A DNA stretch of 43,925 nucleotides, from positions 1 to 43,925 of the forward strand of contig JABAQT010000077.1 of the NCBI GenBank assembly GCA_019187195.1. Direction: 5' to 3'. A model generated the notes under the pieces. It saw nothing but the letters and a program-made list of their open reading frames with translations. It was not told the DNA's origin and did not search any database. Shown here in pieces: positions 16,759 to 24,787 of the stretch (the stretch's first letter is position 1; each line of letters opens with the position of its first letter). Made by a program: the position numbers and the translations under genes. This DNA is from Bryobacteraceae bacterium (GTDB taxonomy: Bacteria; Acidobacteriota; Terriglobia; Bryobacterales; Bryobacteraceae).

Positions 16759-18405
16759 CTACCGTGCCCGCTCCCGCACATGCGCCGGCAGGCCGGTCAC
16801 TGGCCGCAAATGGTTGAACTCCTCGGCGAACTTCATTCCATGCCGCCGGCCGATGGTCGATGCCAGTTCCGTGAGAAAGGCGCGGACCTGTTCGTCGGCA
16901 TCGAGCGTCCGCCCCGAGCGCGCCGACAACAACTCAGCCCATTTCGCATTCGCGGTATGCATCTTCAGAATCGCGGCAATCTTCTTTTCGAGCACCCCTC
17001 CAATCTCCACCTGCTTCATGACCGCCTGGCCTTCCCCGCCTTCTCCCGCGCGATAGGGCCGGTAGGGCACAAAGAAATAGTATTGCCGCGCCGACGTGCC
17101 CGGAAACCCCAGGTAGGTCATCTCCTGAAGAAACAGGCTCGATCCCCCGTATGCCGATTCCTCGGCCATCCGCCCCACTCGGTAGATATCATTGTCGTCC
17201 TGATAGTGCACGTACCAGTCCGGGAAAAAGAGTATCTCCGGCTTGTAGAGCCGCGTCAACGCCATCACCTGGTTTCGCAACTCGCTCGATGATATCGACC
17301 CCAACTCCCCGCTCTTGTGCCCAAGGTTGATCACTTCACGCAAACCCAGCGCCTTGGCGGCCTCTTCTCCCTCCTTGTTGTTCGCCATCCGCGTCTCGGC
17401 CGGCCCCAGACCCTTCGATAGTTTCTCCTCGTTCCCGAACACCGCCACATACACGGCGCGGCCTTCCGCGGCCATTTCCGCCAGCGTGCCGCCCGCGCCG
17501 AACAGGCAATCGCGCATCGAAGGAGTCACCACCAGCACCGAACCCTTTGCTGTCTCCGGACGCGCCACGAAAGGCGTGGCAACGCCGGGCGCGGCGCTCG
17601 ACGAGCCGACGTGATTGAACTCCTCCCCATACTCGAAGCCATGCTTTCTACCCACCGCCCCGGCCATCTCCGTGAGAAACTCCCGCGCATACCGCCGCCC
17701 GTCCGCGTCACCGGCGTCTCCCTTGTGCAGGGAGGCCAGTGTCCGGTTGCTGGTGAGCAGCAGTTCGGCCGCTGTAATCTTCTGCTCGAGTGTGTCCGTA
17801 ATGTCCCGGCTCACGAACCGCGCCTTCTCCACTTCGCCGCCTTCCCCTTTCCGATAAGGCCGGTACGGCGAATAGTAGTAGATCTCGGGCACCCCGTAAG
17901 GCTTCAGTCCCATGCGCGCCAGTTCATTGCCGAACGTACCGCCGCCACTGTACCCCCATGCCTCCTCGGCCATCCGTCCCGTCCAGCGAATGTCGCCATC
18001 GGGCTGGTAATGGACGTAAGGATCGGGGATAAACAGAATCCGCGGCTTCATCCCCCGAATGAGCGCGAACAGTTGCTCGCGCATCTCCGTCGACGATACC
18101 TGCCCCAACTCTCCGCTCTTGTCGTCCATCATCACCACATCATGGACCCCGAGCAGTTTCGCCGCCGCTTTTCCCTCCTGGACATTCGCCAGCCGAGTCT
18201 GCGCGGGACTCAATCCCCGCGACAATTTCTCTCCGTTGGCGAACACCGCCACATCAACACGCCACCCCTCGCGGATGTAGCGCGCCAGCGTGCCCCCCGC
18301 TCCGTAGATATAATCACCCATGGAAGCGGAAACAACTAGAATGCGGCGCTCGGTTTGCGCGATCATCAATACCGGAACGAAAAATAACAGCCATACGTGG
18401 CGCAT
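16759..18405 (-). CDS. secreted protein with two tandem PIG-L-like domains, both lacking the zinc-site motifs
   Basis: 548 aa with a signal peptide (MRHVWLLFFVPVLMIAQ). Residues about 21-266 and 288-535 are two copies of a PIG-L/LmbE-type Rossmann-like domain, clearly similar to each other: VVSASMGDYIYGAGGTLA against VVTPSMRDCLFGAGGTLA, then DDKSGELG against GHKSGELG, PYVHYQPDGDI against WYVHYQDDNDI, and GRMAEE in both. In active PIG-L enzymes the first motif is HPDDE (zinc His, base Asp, zinc Asp) and a later HPDH gives the third ligand. Here the first is SMGDY or SMRDC and the third ligand is Ile in both copies. So only the second Asp is kept, and metal-dependent deacetylation is unlikely. 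The copies keep their own conserved residues (SGELG, YVHYQ, GRMAEE), which argues for a retained function. It is co-transcribed with the dehydratase. Confidence 0.8.
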   Translation of the reverse strand: MRHVWLLFFVPVLMIAQTERRILVVSASMGDYIYGAGGTLARYIREGWRVDVAVFANGEKLSRGLSPAQTRLANVQEGKAAAKLLGVHDVVMMDDKSGELGQVSSTEMREQLFALIRGMKPRILFIPDPYVHYQPDGDIRWTGRMAEEAWGYSGGGTFGNELARMGLKPYGVPEIYYYSPYRPYRKGEGGEVEKARFVSRDITDTLEQKITAAELLLTSNRTLASLHKGDAGDADGRRYAREFLTEMAGAVGRKHGFEYGEEFNHVGSSSAAPGVATPFVARPETAKGSVLVVTPSMRDCLFGAGGTLAEMAAEGRAVYVAVFGNEEKLSKGLGPAETRMANNKEGEEAAKALGLREVINLGHKSGELGSISSSELRNQVMALTRLYKPEILFFPDWYVHYQDDNDIYRVGRMAEESAYGGSSLFLQEMTYLGFPGTSARQYYFFVPYRPYRAGEGGEGQAVMKQVEIGGVLEKKIAAILKMHTANAKWAELLSARSGRTLDADEQVRAFLTELASTIGRRHGMKFAEEFNHLRPVTGLPAHVRERAR

Positions 18406-18409
18406 AGGA

Positions 18410-19255
18410 ATGCGAAAAGTGTATCACGGACTAGCCCTCCTCCTCTTTGCCTCCATCCTGCAAGCGGCGGACCTCGTGCCGCTCGGTCAACTCCCCAAGG
18501 GAAAGACCTTCCTCGTCATCCTCGCTCATCACGACGATCACACCTGGGAGTGGGGCCTCGGCGGCTTCGCCGCCCGCCTGGCCGATGCCGGCTGGACCGG
18601 CTATTACGTCCGCACCACCAATGACGAGAAGGACGGCAACGAGTGGGGGCCCAATGACCTCGTGAATCTCCGCGAAGCCCAGGATGCCGTCCGTCATCTG
18701 GGAATGAAGGAAGTCATCAGCCTCAACTGGCGCAATGACCACATGTCCTCGGCGCCGCTCAAGGAGGTTCGCGCCCAATACATTCTCCTCATCCGCAAGT
18801 ACCGCCCTGATGTCGTCATGTCCTGGGATCCGTGGGGTCACTATGACCGCAACCCCGATCACAAGCGCGTGGCCCGCGCCGTCGGAGAAGCGGTCTGGAT
18901 GGCCGGTCTCGCCAACGTTCACCCCGAACACCTCGCCGCCGGCCTCGAACCTTTCCGCGTCCCGCAGGTCTACTACACGCAGCGCGAAGATTATGGCAAG
19001 GGGCACACCCCGAACATCGCCATGGAATTCAACCAGGCGGAACTCGACCGCAAGACCGACGCCTTCTGGTCACACAAGAACGTCCGCGGCACTCCCGCCA
19101 GCCCCGAGGCGCGCCGCCTCTCGATGGAAACTCCGAGCCGCGAGGCCGGAAAGCGCGCCGGGGTCGCCTTCGCGGAGCTTTTCTACGCCATCGGCGAATG
19201 GGACGACCTCCCCGGCCTGAAAGAATATCTGCAAACCAACGCGAGGCCCAAATGA
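18410..19255 (+). CDS. secreted PIG-L (LmbE-like) deacetylase, intact zinc site
   Basis: 281 aa with a signal peptide (VYHGLALLLFASILQA). The PIG-L family removes N-acetyl (acyl) groups from amino sugars using zinc. The first motif reads AHHDDH: zinc ligands His40 and Asp43, base Asp42. The third ligand is His151 in DRNPDHKRVARA. It also has WDPWGHYDR and HMSSAPLKE typical of this subgroup. ATG 18410 lies four bases from the start codon of the divergent tandem PIG-L gene; GTG 18419, with AGGA nine bases upstream, is an alternative that keeps the signal peptide. Its stop overlaps the start of the next PIG-L gene (ATGA). The acyl substrate is unknown. Confidence 0.88.
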   Translation: MRKVYHGLALLLFASILQAADLVPLGQLPKGKTFLVILAHHDDHTWEWGLGGFAARLADAGWTGYYVRTTNDEKDGNEWGPNDLVNLREAQDAVRHLGMKEVISLNWRNDHMSSAPLKEVRAQYILLIRKYRPDVVMSWDPWGHYDRNPDHKRVARAVGEAVWMAGLANVHPEHLAAGLEPFRVPQVYYTQREDYGKGHTPNIAMEFNQAELDRKTDAFWSHKNVRGTPASPEARRLSMETPSREAGKRAGVAFAELFYAIGEWDDLPGLKEYLQTNARPK

Positions 19256-20160
19256 GAATTCTGCTTCTCGCCCTTACCATCCCGGCCTTCGCCGCGCCTC
19301 TGCCCCTCGGAAAAATTCCGCCGGGGCACGTCCTTCTCGTCATCCAGCCGCACCACGACGACCACACCACCGACTACGGCATGGGCGGCCTCATCGCCAA
19401 GTTCACCGACGCCGGCTACGAATCCTGGTATGTCCGCGCCTCGAATGATGAAAAGGACGGAGCCAGCGGTTATCCACTCAATGACATGATCAATCTCCGC
19501 GAGTCGGAAGCCGCCACGCGCATCCTGGGAATGAAAGGCGTCTACAGCCTCAACTGGCGCAACGACTACATGGACCCCATCCCCCTGATCGAACTCCGCG
19601 CCCAATTGATCCTGCTGATCCGCAAACATCGCCCGGACGTTGTCCTCGGCCACGATCCATGGGGTCATTACGACCGCAATCCCGATCATCGCAAGGTGGC
19701 TCGAGCCGTCGCGGAAGCCGTCTGGATGGCCGGACTCGAGAACGTTCATCCCGAACACTTCGCGCTCGGCCTCAAACCCTATCGCGTCCCCTATCTCTTC
19801 CTCAAGGCCCGTGTCGATTACGGGCGCGGCCACCATGCGAACGTTGCCATGGAACTCACGAAAAGCCAGGTTGAACGCAAGCAGAAAGCATACGTTACTC
19901 ACCTCAACGTCTACGCCCATCCCTCGATGGCGCGCGCCATCCGCCGCCAACTCCGCGCCGAGAATCTCACTGTCCCCGAACTCGAGGGCAAAACCGACGA
20001 AGAGGCGGCGGTGCTCATCGAGGAATGGTACATGGATTGGATCTCCCGCAAGCGCGGCGCGGAAAACGGCGTGCGCTACGCCGAGGTCTATTGGTATCGT
20101 GATGAATTCGACTATCTACCCGGTCTCAAAGACTACATCTCAACCAACGCGGTGAAATGA
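19252..20160 (+). CDS. secreted PIG-L (LmbE-like) deacetylase, intact zinc site
   Basis: 302 aa, with a signal peptide (MRILLLALTIPAFA). It is a close paralogue of the preceding gene: QPHHDDHTTDYGMGG gives zinc ligands His34 and Asp37 with base Asp36, and His146 in DRNPDHRKVARA is the third. GHDPWGHYDRNPDH and AEAVWMAGLENVHPEHFA are shared almost word for word with the upstream copy, so they arose by tandem duplication. The C-terminal part is longer (EGKTDEEAAVLIEEWYMDWI) and may alter substrate choice. ATG 19252 overlaps the stop of the previous gene and its own TGA overlaps the next start, so the three are translationally coupled. Confidence 0.88.
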   Translation: MRILLLALTIPAFAAPLPLGKIPPGHVLLVIQPHHDDHTTDYGMGGLIAKFTDAGYESWYVRASNDEKDGASGYPLNDMINLRESEAATRILGMKGVYSLNWRNDYMDPIPLIELRAQLILLIRKHRPDVVLGHDPWGHYDRNPDHRKVARAVAEAVWMAGLENVHPEHFALGLKPYRVPYLFLKARVDYGRGHHANVAMELTKSQVERKQKAYVTHLNVYAHPSMARAIRRQLRAENLTVPELEGKTDEEAAVLIEEWYMDWISRKRGAENGVRYAEVYWYRDEFDYLPGLKDYISTNAVK

Positions 20161-21023
20161 TGATTGCTCTCCTTCTATTGTTCGCTTCCCTGGCCAGCGC
20201 GAAAACCGTCCTCGTCGTGACGGCCGACGCCTCTGATTTCATCCTCGCCGCTGGAGGTTCCATCTCGGCCATGACCGCCGGCGGCGACCGCGCCATTCTC
20301 GTGCGCGTCACCAACGACGACAAGGATTCGTGGCGCCTGCCGCCCGAGGAAACCGCATCGCGCACGAAAGCGGAAGTCGAGCAGGCGGCGAAAATCCTCG
20401 GGATATCCGAAGTGCATTCGCTCGGCTATCGCGCCGATGAACTCGGCGGAGTATCGCCCACGGAGATCCGCGACCGCATCCTCTTCTACATCCGCCTCTT
20501 TAAGCCCGACGTTCTGTTCATTCCCAACCCCTACACCGAATATGACGAGGTGCTCGATCGCTTCTACACGGGACTCGCGGCCGAGGAAGCGCGCCAGGCC
20601 GCGGCCCTCCCCAATTTCCAACTCGCCTTCGCCAAGACCGGTCTCGAACCTCACGTCACGCGCGAACTCTATTACTATGCCCAGCCCTTCGATCCGCGCC
20701 GCCGCGAGGCGGAGAGCACCGCCACCTTCACACCCCAACCCAAGGTAGTCGGCATAGGCTCGACAATTGACAGGAAACTTCGCGCCGCCCAGGCATTGAA
20801 GACCATCAACTTCAGCATGGCCATGCGCATCCGCCAGCGCCTCGAGGACACCGGACGCAAACTCCCGCTCCTTGAAACAGTCGATGACGCCGCCGTCAAC
20901 AAACTGGTTGAAATCAACGTCCGCAAACTCGCCGAAATCGCCGCCAAGGGTTCCCCCTACAAACAGGCGGAGGAGTTCATGTACGCGGGACCGGAATTTC
21001 AGGTGCCTCAAAAACTCCGCTAG
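20157..21023 (+). CDS. secreted PIG-L-like protein lacking the zinc-site motifs
   Basis: 288 aa, signal peptide MMIALLLLFASLASA. PIG-L fold is clear (VLVVTADASDFILAAGGSISAM, VRVTNDDKDSW, EQAAKILGISEVHSLGY, RLFKPDVLFIPNPYTEYD), but HPDDE is replaced by DASDF (24-28) and the third ligand region NPDH by EVLDRF, so two of three zinc ligands and the base are gone. It shares with the tandem double-domain protein the set ELGgvSpTEiR, KPdvLFiP, Y-x-x-Y and G-x-x-AEEA. It therefore belongs to the same degenerate branch, not to its operon neighbours' branch. Start and stop are fixed by ATGA overlap with the upstream gene. It ends 20 bp before the convergent amidohydrolase. It may be a partner or sugar-binding companion of the two intact deacetylases; that is inference. 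Confidence 0.8.
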   Translation: MMIALLLLFASLASAKTVLVVTADASDFILAAGGSISAMTAGGDRAILVRVTNDDKDSWRLPPEETASRTKAEVEQAAKILGISEVHSLGYRADELGGVSPTEIRDRILFYIRLFKPDVLFIPNPYTEYDEVLDRFYTGLAAEEARQAAALPNFQLAFAKTGLEPHVTRELYYYAQPFDPRRREAESTATFTPQPKVVGIGSTIDRKLRAAQALKTINFSMAMRIRQRLEDTGRKLPLLETVDDAAVNKLVEINVRKLAEIAAKGSPYKQAEEFMYAGPEFQVPQKLR

Positions 21024-21043
21024 AACGAAGCGGCGAGACAGCC

Positions 21044-22762
21044 CTACTCCCGGACCACCTTCCCATCGATGATCACCATCACCGGGCGCAGGTCCTTGAT
21101 CTCGTCCGCGGGCACGCTCATGTAGTCCTTGTCCACAACCACCAAATCCGCCAGCTTCCCCGCCTCCACGCTGCCTCGCTCCTTTTCCGAATGCTGGAGC
21201 CACGCCGCCCACAGCGTATACATCCGCAGTGCGTCCTCGCGCGAAATGCACTCTTCCGGATTGAGAACCGCGCCGTTGGTCATCTTCCGCGTCACCGCCG
21301 TCCACATACCCATGAAGGGATTGTAAGGATTCGTTGCCGTGTTCCTGTCGAATCCCGTCATATGATCACTGCCCCCGGCGAGCAGGACGCCTCTGTTGCG
21401 GTACGTCTTCAGCGGGATGAAATACTTCATGCCCCCGCCTGGAAACACTTTCGACAGCGCGGGTCCATCGAAATAGAGCCACGCTGGTTGCACATCCGCC
21501 GGCAACCCCATCCGCGCCAGCCTCGCGATCGCCCCCGGCGACTGAAAACTCGCGTGCATCAGGTGGGACCGCGTCCCCGTAATCGGCTTCTCCCGGTTGA
21601 GACGCTCGAAGCAGTCCAGCAACGCGTCGATCGCTCCTCCGCCCTGGCTGTGCGCCGTCAACTGCCACCCCAGATCCCGCGCCGCCGCCATGATCGTATA
21701 TAGCTTGTCCGGAGCAATGAACAGTTGCCCCCTGGAATCGGGATTGGTTTGACCATACAACTGCCGTCCAAACTCTCCATACGGAACACGCTGGTACGCC
21801 GTGCCGATCGTCATTCCCCCATCCAAGGTAACCTTGAACGCCCCGAATTTCAGCCATGCCGTATCGATTGCGCCCATCATCCCGCCGCTCCGGTAGGGAG
21901 CCGAGCGGATGCGTTCCACCACCTGCTCCACGGGCGGCGATGCGTCCAACCGCCACGTCATCACCACGCGAAGCGGCAGTTTCTTCTGCTTGTAGATCTC
22001 CTCGTACAGTCCGATATCTTCCGGAGTCACTGCCCGGTCGCCAACCGCCGTCAACCCCGCGTCCACGTACCGGCTCAGTTGCGCCTCGAGCGCGGCGCGT
22101 TTGTCCTCGTGGGAAAAACCCCGCGTCTCGCTGTTCGACTTCAGCCCCTTCAACAGCCGGTTCGCATTGCGCAAAATTCCATTGGGCTCGCCCTTGGCGT
22201 CATGCCCGATCTCTCCTCCCGGGGGATTGGGTGTCTCCCGGGTGATGCCGCTCATCTTCAACGCAAGGGAGTTCACCACCCACACGTAGCTTGCATCGAA
22301 GCCCACCGGATGATCCGGCGCTACGTCCAGCACCTCCTTCACAGGCATTCGCATCTCGCGCAGGCGTGTCGGAAACGTGCGCGGAACAATGATCCACTCC
22401 CCCTTCGGCGTCGTCTTCATTCGCTCGCGGATGTACGCCTGAATGGCCGCAAACGAATCAAGCGGCGGCAACTTCCCACGGTATTCGCTCAAGCCCGCGC
22501 TCAGCGCGTGCACGTGCGAATCGATCAGCCCCGGCAGCACCGTCCGCCCCCGCAGGTCCACAACCCGCGTCGACGCGCTCCGCAACTTCAGCACCTCGTC
22601 GTTCTTCCCCACCGCGGTGATCCGCTTCCCCGTCACCGCCACCGCCTCCGCCACGCGAAAACGGTCGTCCACCGTGAGCACATGCCCGTTGCGCAGAATC
22701 AGATCCACGCCGCCGGCGCCCGGAGCCAGAAGAACGGCGCAAAGCAAACCGCGCCCGATCAT
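21044..22762 (-). CDS. secreted YtcJ-like amidohydrolase
   Basis: 572 aa with a signal peptide (MIGRGLLCAVLLAPGAGG). It starts like an amidohydrolase-superfamily member: LILRNGHVLTVDDRFRVAEAVAV, then TVLPGLIDSHVHA with the metal ligands His83 and His85. Later come TAHSQGGGAID, HLMHASFQSPGAIARLARMG, GGSDHMTGFDRNTATNPYNPF, and the closing beta sandwich GSVEAGKLADLVVVDKDYMSVP. These are all typical of the YtcJ/AepA group, which hydrolyses amides or related C-N bonds. No substrate is proven. The ATG overlaps the TGA of a 33-codon ORF (ATGA), which itself is coupled to marR, so it is the last gene of a marR-led operon. Confidence 0.9.
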   Translation of the reverse strand: MIGRGLLCAVLLAPGAGGVDLILRNGHVLTVDDRFRVAEAVAVTGKRITAVGKNDEVLKLRSASTRVVDLRGRTVLPGLIDSHVHALSAGLSEYRGKLPPLDSFAAIQAYIRERMKTTPKGEWIIVPRTFPTRLREMRMPVKEVLDVAPDHPVGFDASYVWVVNSLALKMSGITRETPNPPGGEIGHDAKGEPNGILRNANRLLKGLKSNSETRGFSHEDKRAALEAQLSRYVDAGLTAVGDRAVTPEDIGLYEEIYKQKKLPLRVVMTWRLDASPPVEQVVERIRSAPYRSGGMMGAIDTAWLKFGAFKVTLDGGMTIGTAYQRVPYGEFGRQLYGQTNPDSRGQLFIAPDKLYTIMAAARDLGWQLTAHSQGGGAIDALLDCFERLNREKPITGTRSHLMHASFQSPGAIARLARMGLPADVQPAWLYFDGPALSKVFPGGGMKYFIPLKTYRNRGVLLAGGSDHMTGFDRNTATNPYNPFMGMWTAVTRKMTNGAVLNPEECISREDALRMYTLWAAWLQHSEKERGSVEAGKLADLVVVDKDYMSVPADEIKDLRPVMVIIDGKVVRE

Positions 22763-22860
22763 GCCCCGGCCTCCCTGACCGCGTCCGCGGCGCGGGATTC
22801 CCGCACCGCCGCCTCATACACCGGGCCAACCCCGGCAGCCAACTGCTGGTTCGCGCTCAT
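22759..22860 (-). CDS. 33-aa small ORF joined by ATGA overlaps to marR and the amidohydrolase
   Basis: An ATG at 22860 opens a 33-codon frame whose start overlaps the marR stop (ATGA, 22857-22860) and whose TGA overlaps the amidohydrolase ATG (22759-22762). The product is short, Ala-rich and largely helical in character, with MSANQQLAAGVGPVYEAA at the start. It has no hydrophobic segment and I recognise no family. The exact fit at both ends makes it likely to be translated, at least as a ribosome-passing link between the two genes. Whether the peptide has its own job is unknown. Confidence 0.5.
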   Translation of the reverse strand: MSANQQLAAGVGPVYEAAVRESRAADAVREAGA

Positions 22861-23285
22861 GACTTCCCCTCCGCCTTATCTTCCAACCTCTCCAGTACCT
22901 CACGAAACACCCGCGCCTCCGCTTCGCTCAACCCTCGCAGTACGGAACGCTCGAGTTTCTCGAGGTGCGCATAGATTCTCGATGCCACTTTCGCCCCCTG
23001 GCGCGTTAACCGCACGCGGAATGTACGCCGGTCCCTGCTGTCAGCCTCCCGTGAGATCCAGCCCCGCTCCGCCATCCGGTCGAGGATGCTTGTCAGCGTG
23101 GATCGCTTGTGCGCGAAAGCCTTGTGCAGTTGGGCGATGGTGGAGTCTCCCTCGGCCCTCAAATGCGCCAGAATATGCGCTTCGCCCTGCGTTACTTCGG
23201 CGTCCGCGAACCGGCCGATGTAGAGCCCGATGCGGTGCGCCGCCCGGTGCACATGCGGAATCAATTCCAGCGGCATGAACGACAT
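22857..23285 (-). CDS. MarR-family transcriptional regulator
   Basis: 142 aa. The winged helix is well formed: STIAQLHKAFAHKRSTLTSILDRMAERGWI as the helix-turn-helix, ADSRDRRTFRVRLT as the wing with the DSRDRR motif of MarR proteins, and terminal helices for dimerisation (LEKLERSVLRGLSEAEARVFREVL). Family members bind about 20-bp palindromes and are usually released by small aromatic or phenolic ligands. The ATG at 23285 (MSFMPLELIPHVH) is preferred; a second ATG at 23276 is possible. Upstream by 62 bp is a 9-bp-arm palindrome, so autoregulation is likely. The stop overlaps the next ORF (ATGA). Direct targets are probably the small ORF and the amidohydrolase. Confidence 0.9.
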   Translation of the reverse strand: MSFMPLELIPHVHRAAHRIGLYIGRFADAEVTQGEAHILAHLRAEGDSTIAQLHKAFAHKRSTLTSILDRMAERGWISREADSRDRRTFRVRLTRQGAKVASRIYAHLEKLERSVLRGLSEAEARVFREVLERLEDKAEGKS

Positions 23286-23347
23286 CTTGACACATTTTCC
23301 GATACTACGATGACGGAATATCCGGCTTCCGTGATAAACGGCGCGCA

Positions 23348-23367
23348 AATCGGATATCTATCCGATT
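23348..23367. promoter_or_regulatory. 20-bp palindrome, probable MarR operator
   Basis: AATCGGATA-TC-TATCCGATT is a perfect inverted repeat with nine-base arms and a two-base centre, the size and shape of MarR-family operators. It lies 62 bp upstream of the marR start and overlaps the stop codon of the upstream sulfatase gene. A weaker relative, CGGAATATCCG, lies nearer the gene (around 23315-23326). No T-run follows, so it is not a typical terminator. Confidence 0.6.
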
Positions 23368-24743
23368 ACCCTCGGCGTCTCCTTCGGCGAGATTCCATCC
23401 GGATCATTCACCTTGGCCCCCTTCGGAGCCGCCACGGGCCCTTGCAGCAGCGGATCTCCGGTCCTGTGCATCCACCGGCTCAACCGGCCTCTCATCTCCT
23501 CGAGCGCGCTTCGCGCCCCGCTCTCTCCCGCCACATTTCGCGTCTCATTGGGATCAAACACCAGGTCGAATAGCTGCTCCCGCTCCACTTCCCGATCCTT
23601 CCATCCCTTCTCCAGCCAGTAACTCTTGCTCAACCCGTCATCACAGTTGGGCAGATTCGGATGCCCGCGCCCGTCAAAGTGTTTGATGTACTTCCACCGG
23701 CGCGTCCGCGCGGCGCGCTTCGGCTCATAGGCCGCGTGATAGTTCACTTCGGCGAAGATCTCCTCGTGGATCTCCTCCGCCTCCCCGCAGACCAGCGGCA
23801 GCAGCGACGCCCCCTCCAGCCGCGGCGGTTTGCCGATGCCGGCAAGCTCGCACAGAGTGGGGAAGATATCGAGGTGCGACACCATACCGTCCACTACCTT
23901 TCCGCCGAGAAAGCCTCCCGGTCCACGCAGAATCAGCGACACACCCATCCCATGATCCGTCAGGCTGCACTTCATTGCGGGAAAGGCGATCCCGTGGTCC
24001 GTCGTCGAAATCACCAGCGTGTTCTCCGCCAGACCGTTCGCCTCCAATGCGTCCAACACCTTGCCCACTCCGTCGTCCATCACCCGGACGCTCGCCTTGA
24101 ATGCCGCCATGTCGGCCCGCGTTGCCGGCGTATCCGGAATCGGGGCCGGCGGCTGGCAGAACCGGAGATCCTCTCCCGGCCCGGGCCTGCGAAATTCCCG
24201 GTGCGTCTCGAAAAATCCGGTATCGAGAAAAAAGGGCGCATCATGCTTCCCGCCAAGAAATGCGGCCGCCGCCGGAGCCACATCCTCGACATGATTCCCC
24301 TGGAAGCTCATCACCTCGTCGTAGCCGATAACTTTGGGGTCGCGCGCCACGTGCTGCAGCCCGCACAGGACCGAGCGGTATCCCGCCGTCCGTAACGTAT
24401 GCACAATATGCTGCCGGTAGTCGTTCAATGAAAAGCCGCGGTGCGCCAGCCCCAGCATCCCGTTGCGGTGCGGACACATCCCGGTGAGCAGACTCGCACG
24501 GCTCGGCGAGCACGTCGGGGCGGCATTGAACGCCTTGCGGAACAACACTCCTGCTTCCGCCAGCCGCTGCAGATTCGGCGCCGGGACGGCGTGCCCATAG
24601 GGCTGCAGGTAGCGCCCCGTATCGTGCGAGTGAATGTAAAGGATATTCGGACGCGTACCCTTCCTCTGCGCCAATCCGCTCGAGGCGGCGCCCGCCGCGC
24701 ATGCTCCTATGAAATTCCGCCGCGCCACATTACCGGTTCCCAT
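23358..24743 (-). CDS. Tat-exported sulfatase of the heparan-N-sulfatase-like group
   Basis: 461 aa. It starts MGTGNVARRNFIGACAAGAA, a twin-arginine signal. The type I sulfatase motif TCSPSRASLLTG has Cys78 as the residue converted to formylglycine, so an FGE-type maturase is required elsewhere. Near the N-terminus HSHDTGRYLQPYG (metal Asp41) is the form seen in N-sulfoglucosamine sulfohydrolase-like enzymes, instead of the usual DDxR. STTDHGIAFPAMKCSLTDHGMG gives the second metal and sulfate site. It likely removes sulfate from a sulfated sugar; substrate inferred only to this level. ATG 24743 begins the signal; the open frame continues upstream to 25091 but reads as noncoding. The stop lies inside the candidate MarR operator. 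Confidence 0.88.
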   Translation of the reverse strand: MGTGNVARRNFIGACAAGAASSGLAQRKGTRPNILYIHSHDTGRYLQPYGHAVPAPNLQRLAEAGVLFRKAFNAAPTCSPSRASLLTGMCPHRNGMLGLAHRGFSLNDYRQHIVHTLRTAGYRSVLCGLQHVARDPKVIGYDEVMSFQGNHVEDVAPAAAAFLGGKHDAPFFLDTGFFETHREFRRPGPGEDLRFCQPPAPIPDTPATRADMAAFKASVRVMDDGVGKVLDALEANGLAENTLVISTTDHGIAFPAMKCSLTDHGMGVSLILRGPGGFLGGKVVDGMVSHLDIFPTLCELAGIGKPPRLEGASLLPLVCGEAEEIHEEIFAEVNYHAAYEPKRAARTRRWKYIKHFDGRGHPNLPNCDDGLSKSYWLEKGWKDREVEREQLFDLVFDPNETRNVAGESGARSALEEMRGRLSRWMHRTGDPLLQGPVAAPKGAKVNDPDGISPKETPRVIG

Positions 24744-24787
24744 GCCAACCGTTCTATCATGCGGCCGCGCGCCGCGCAGGACCGCTC

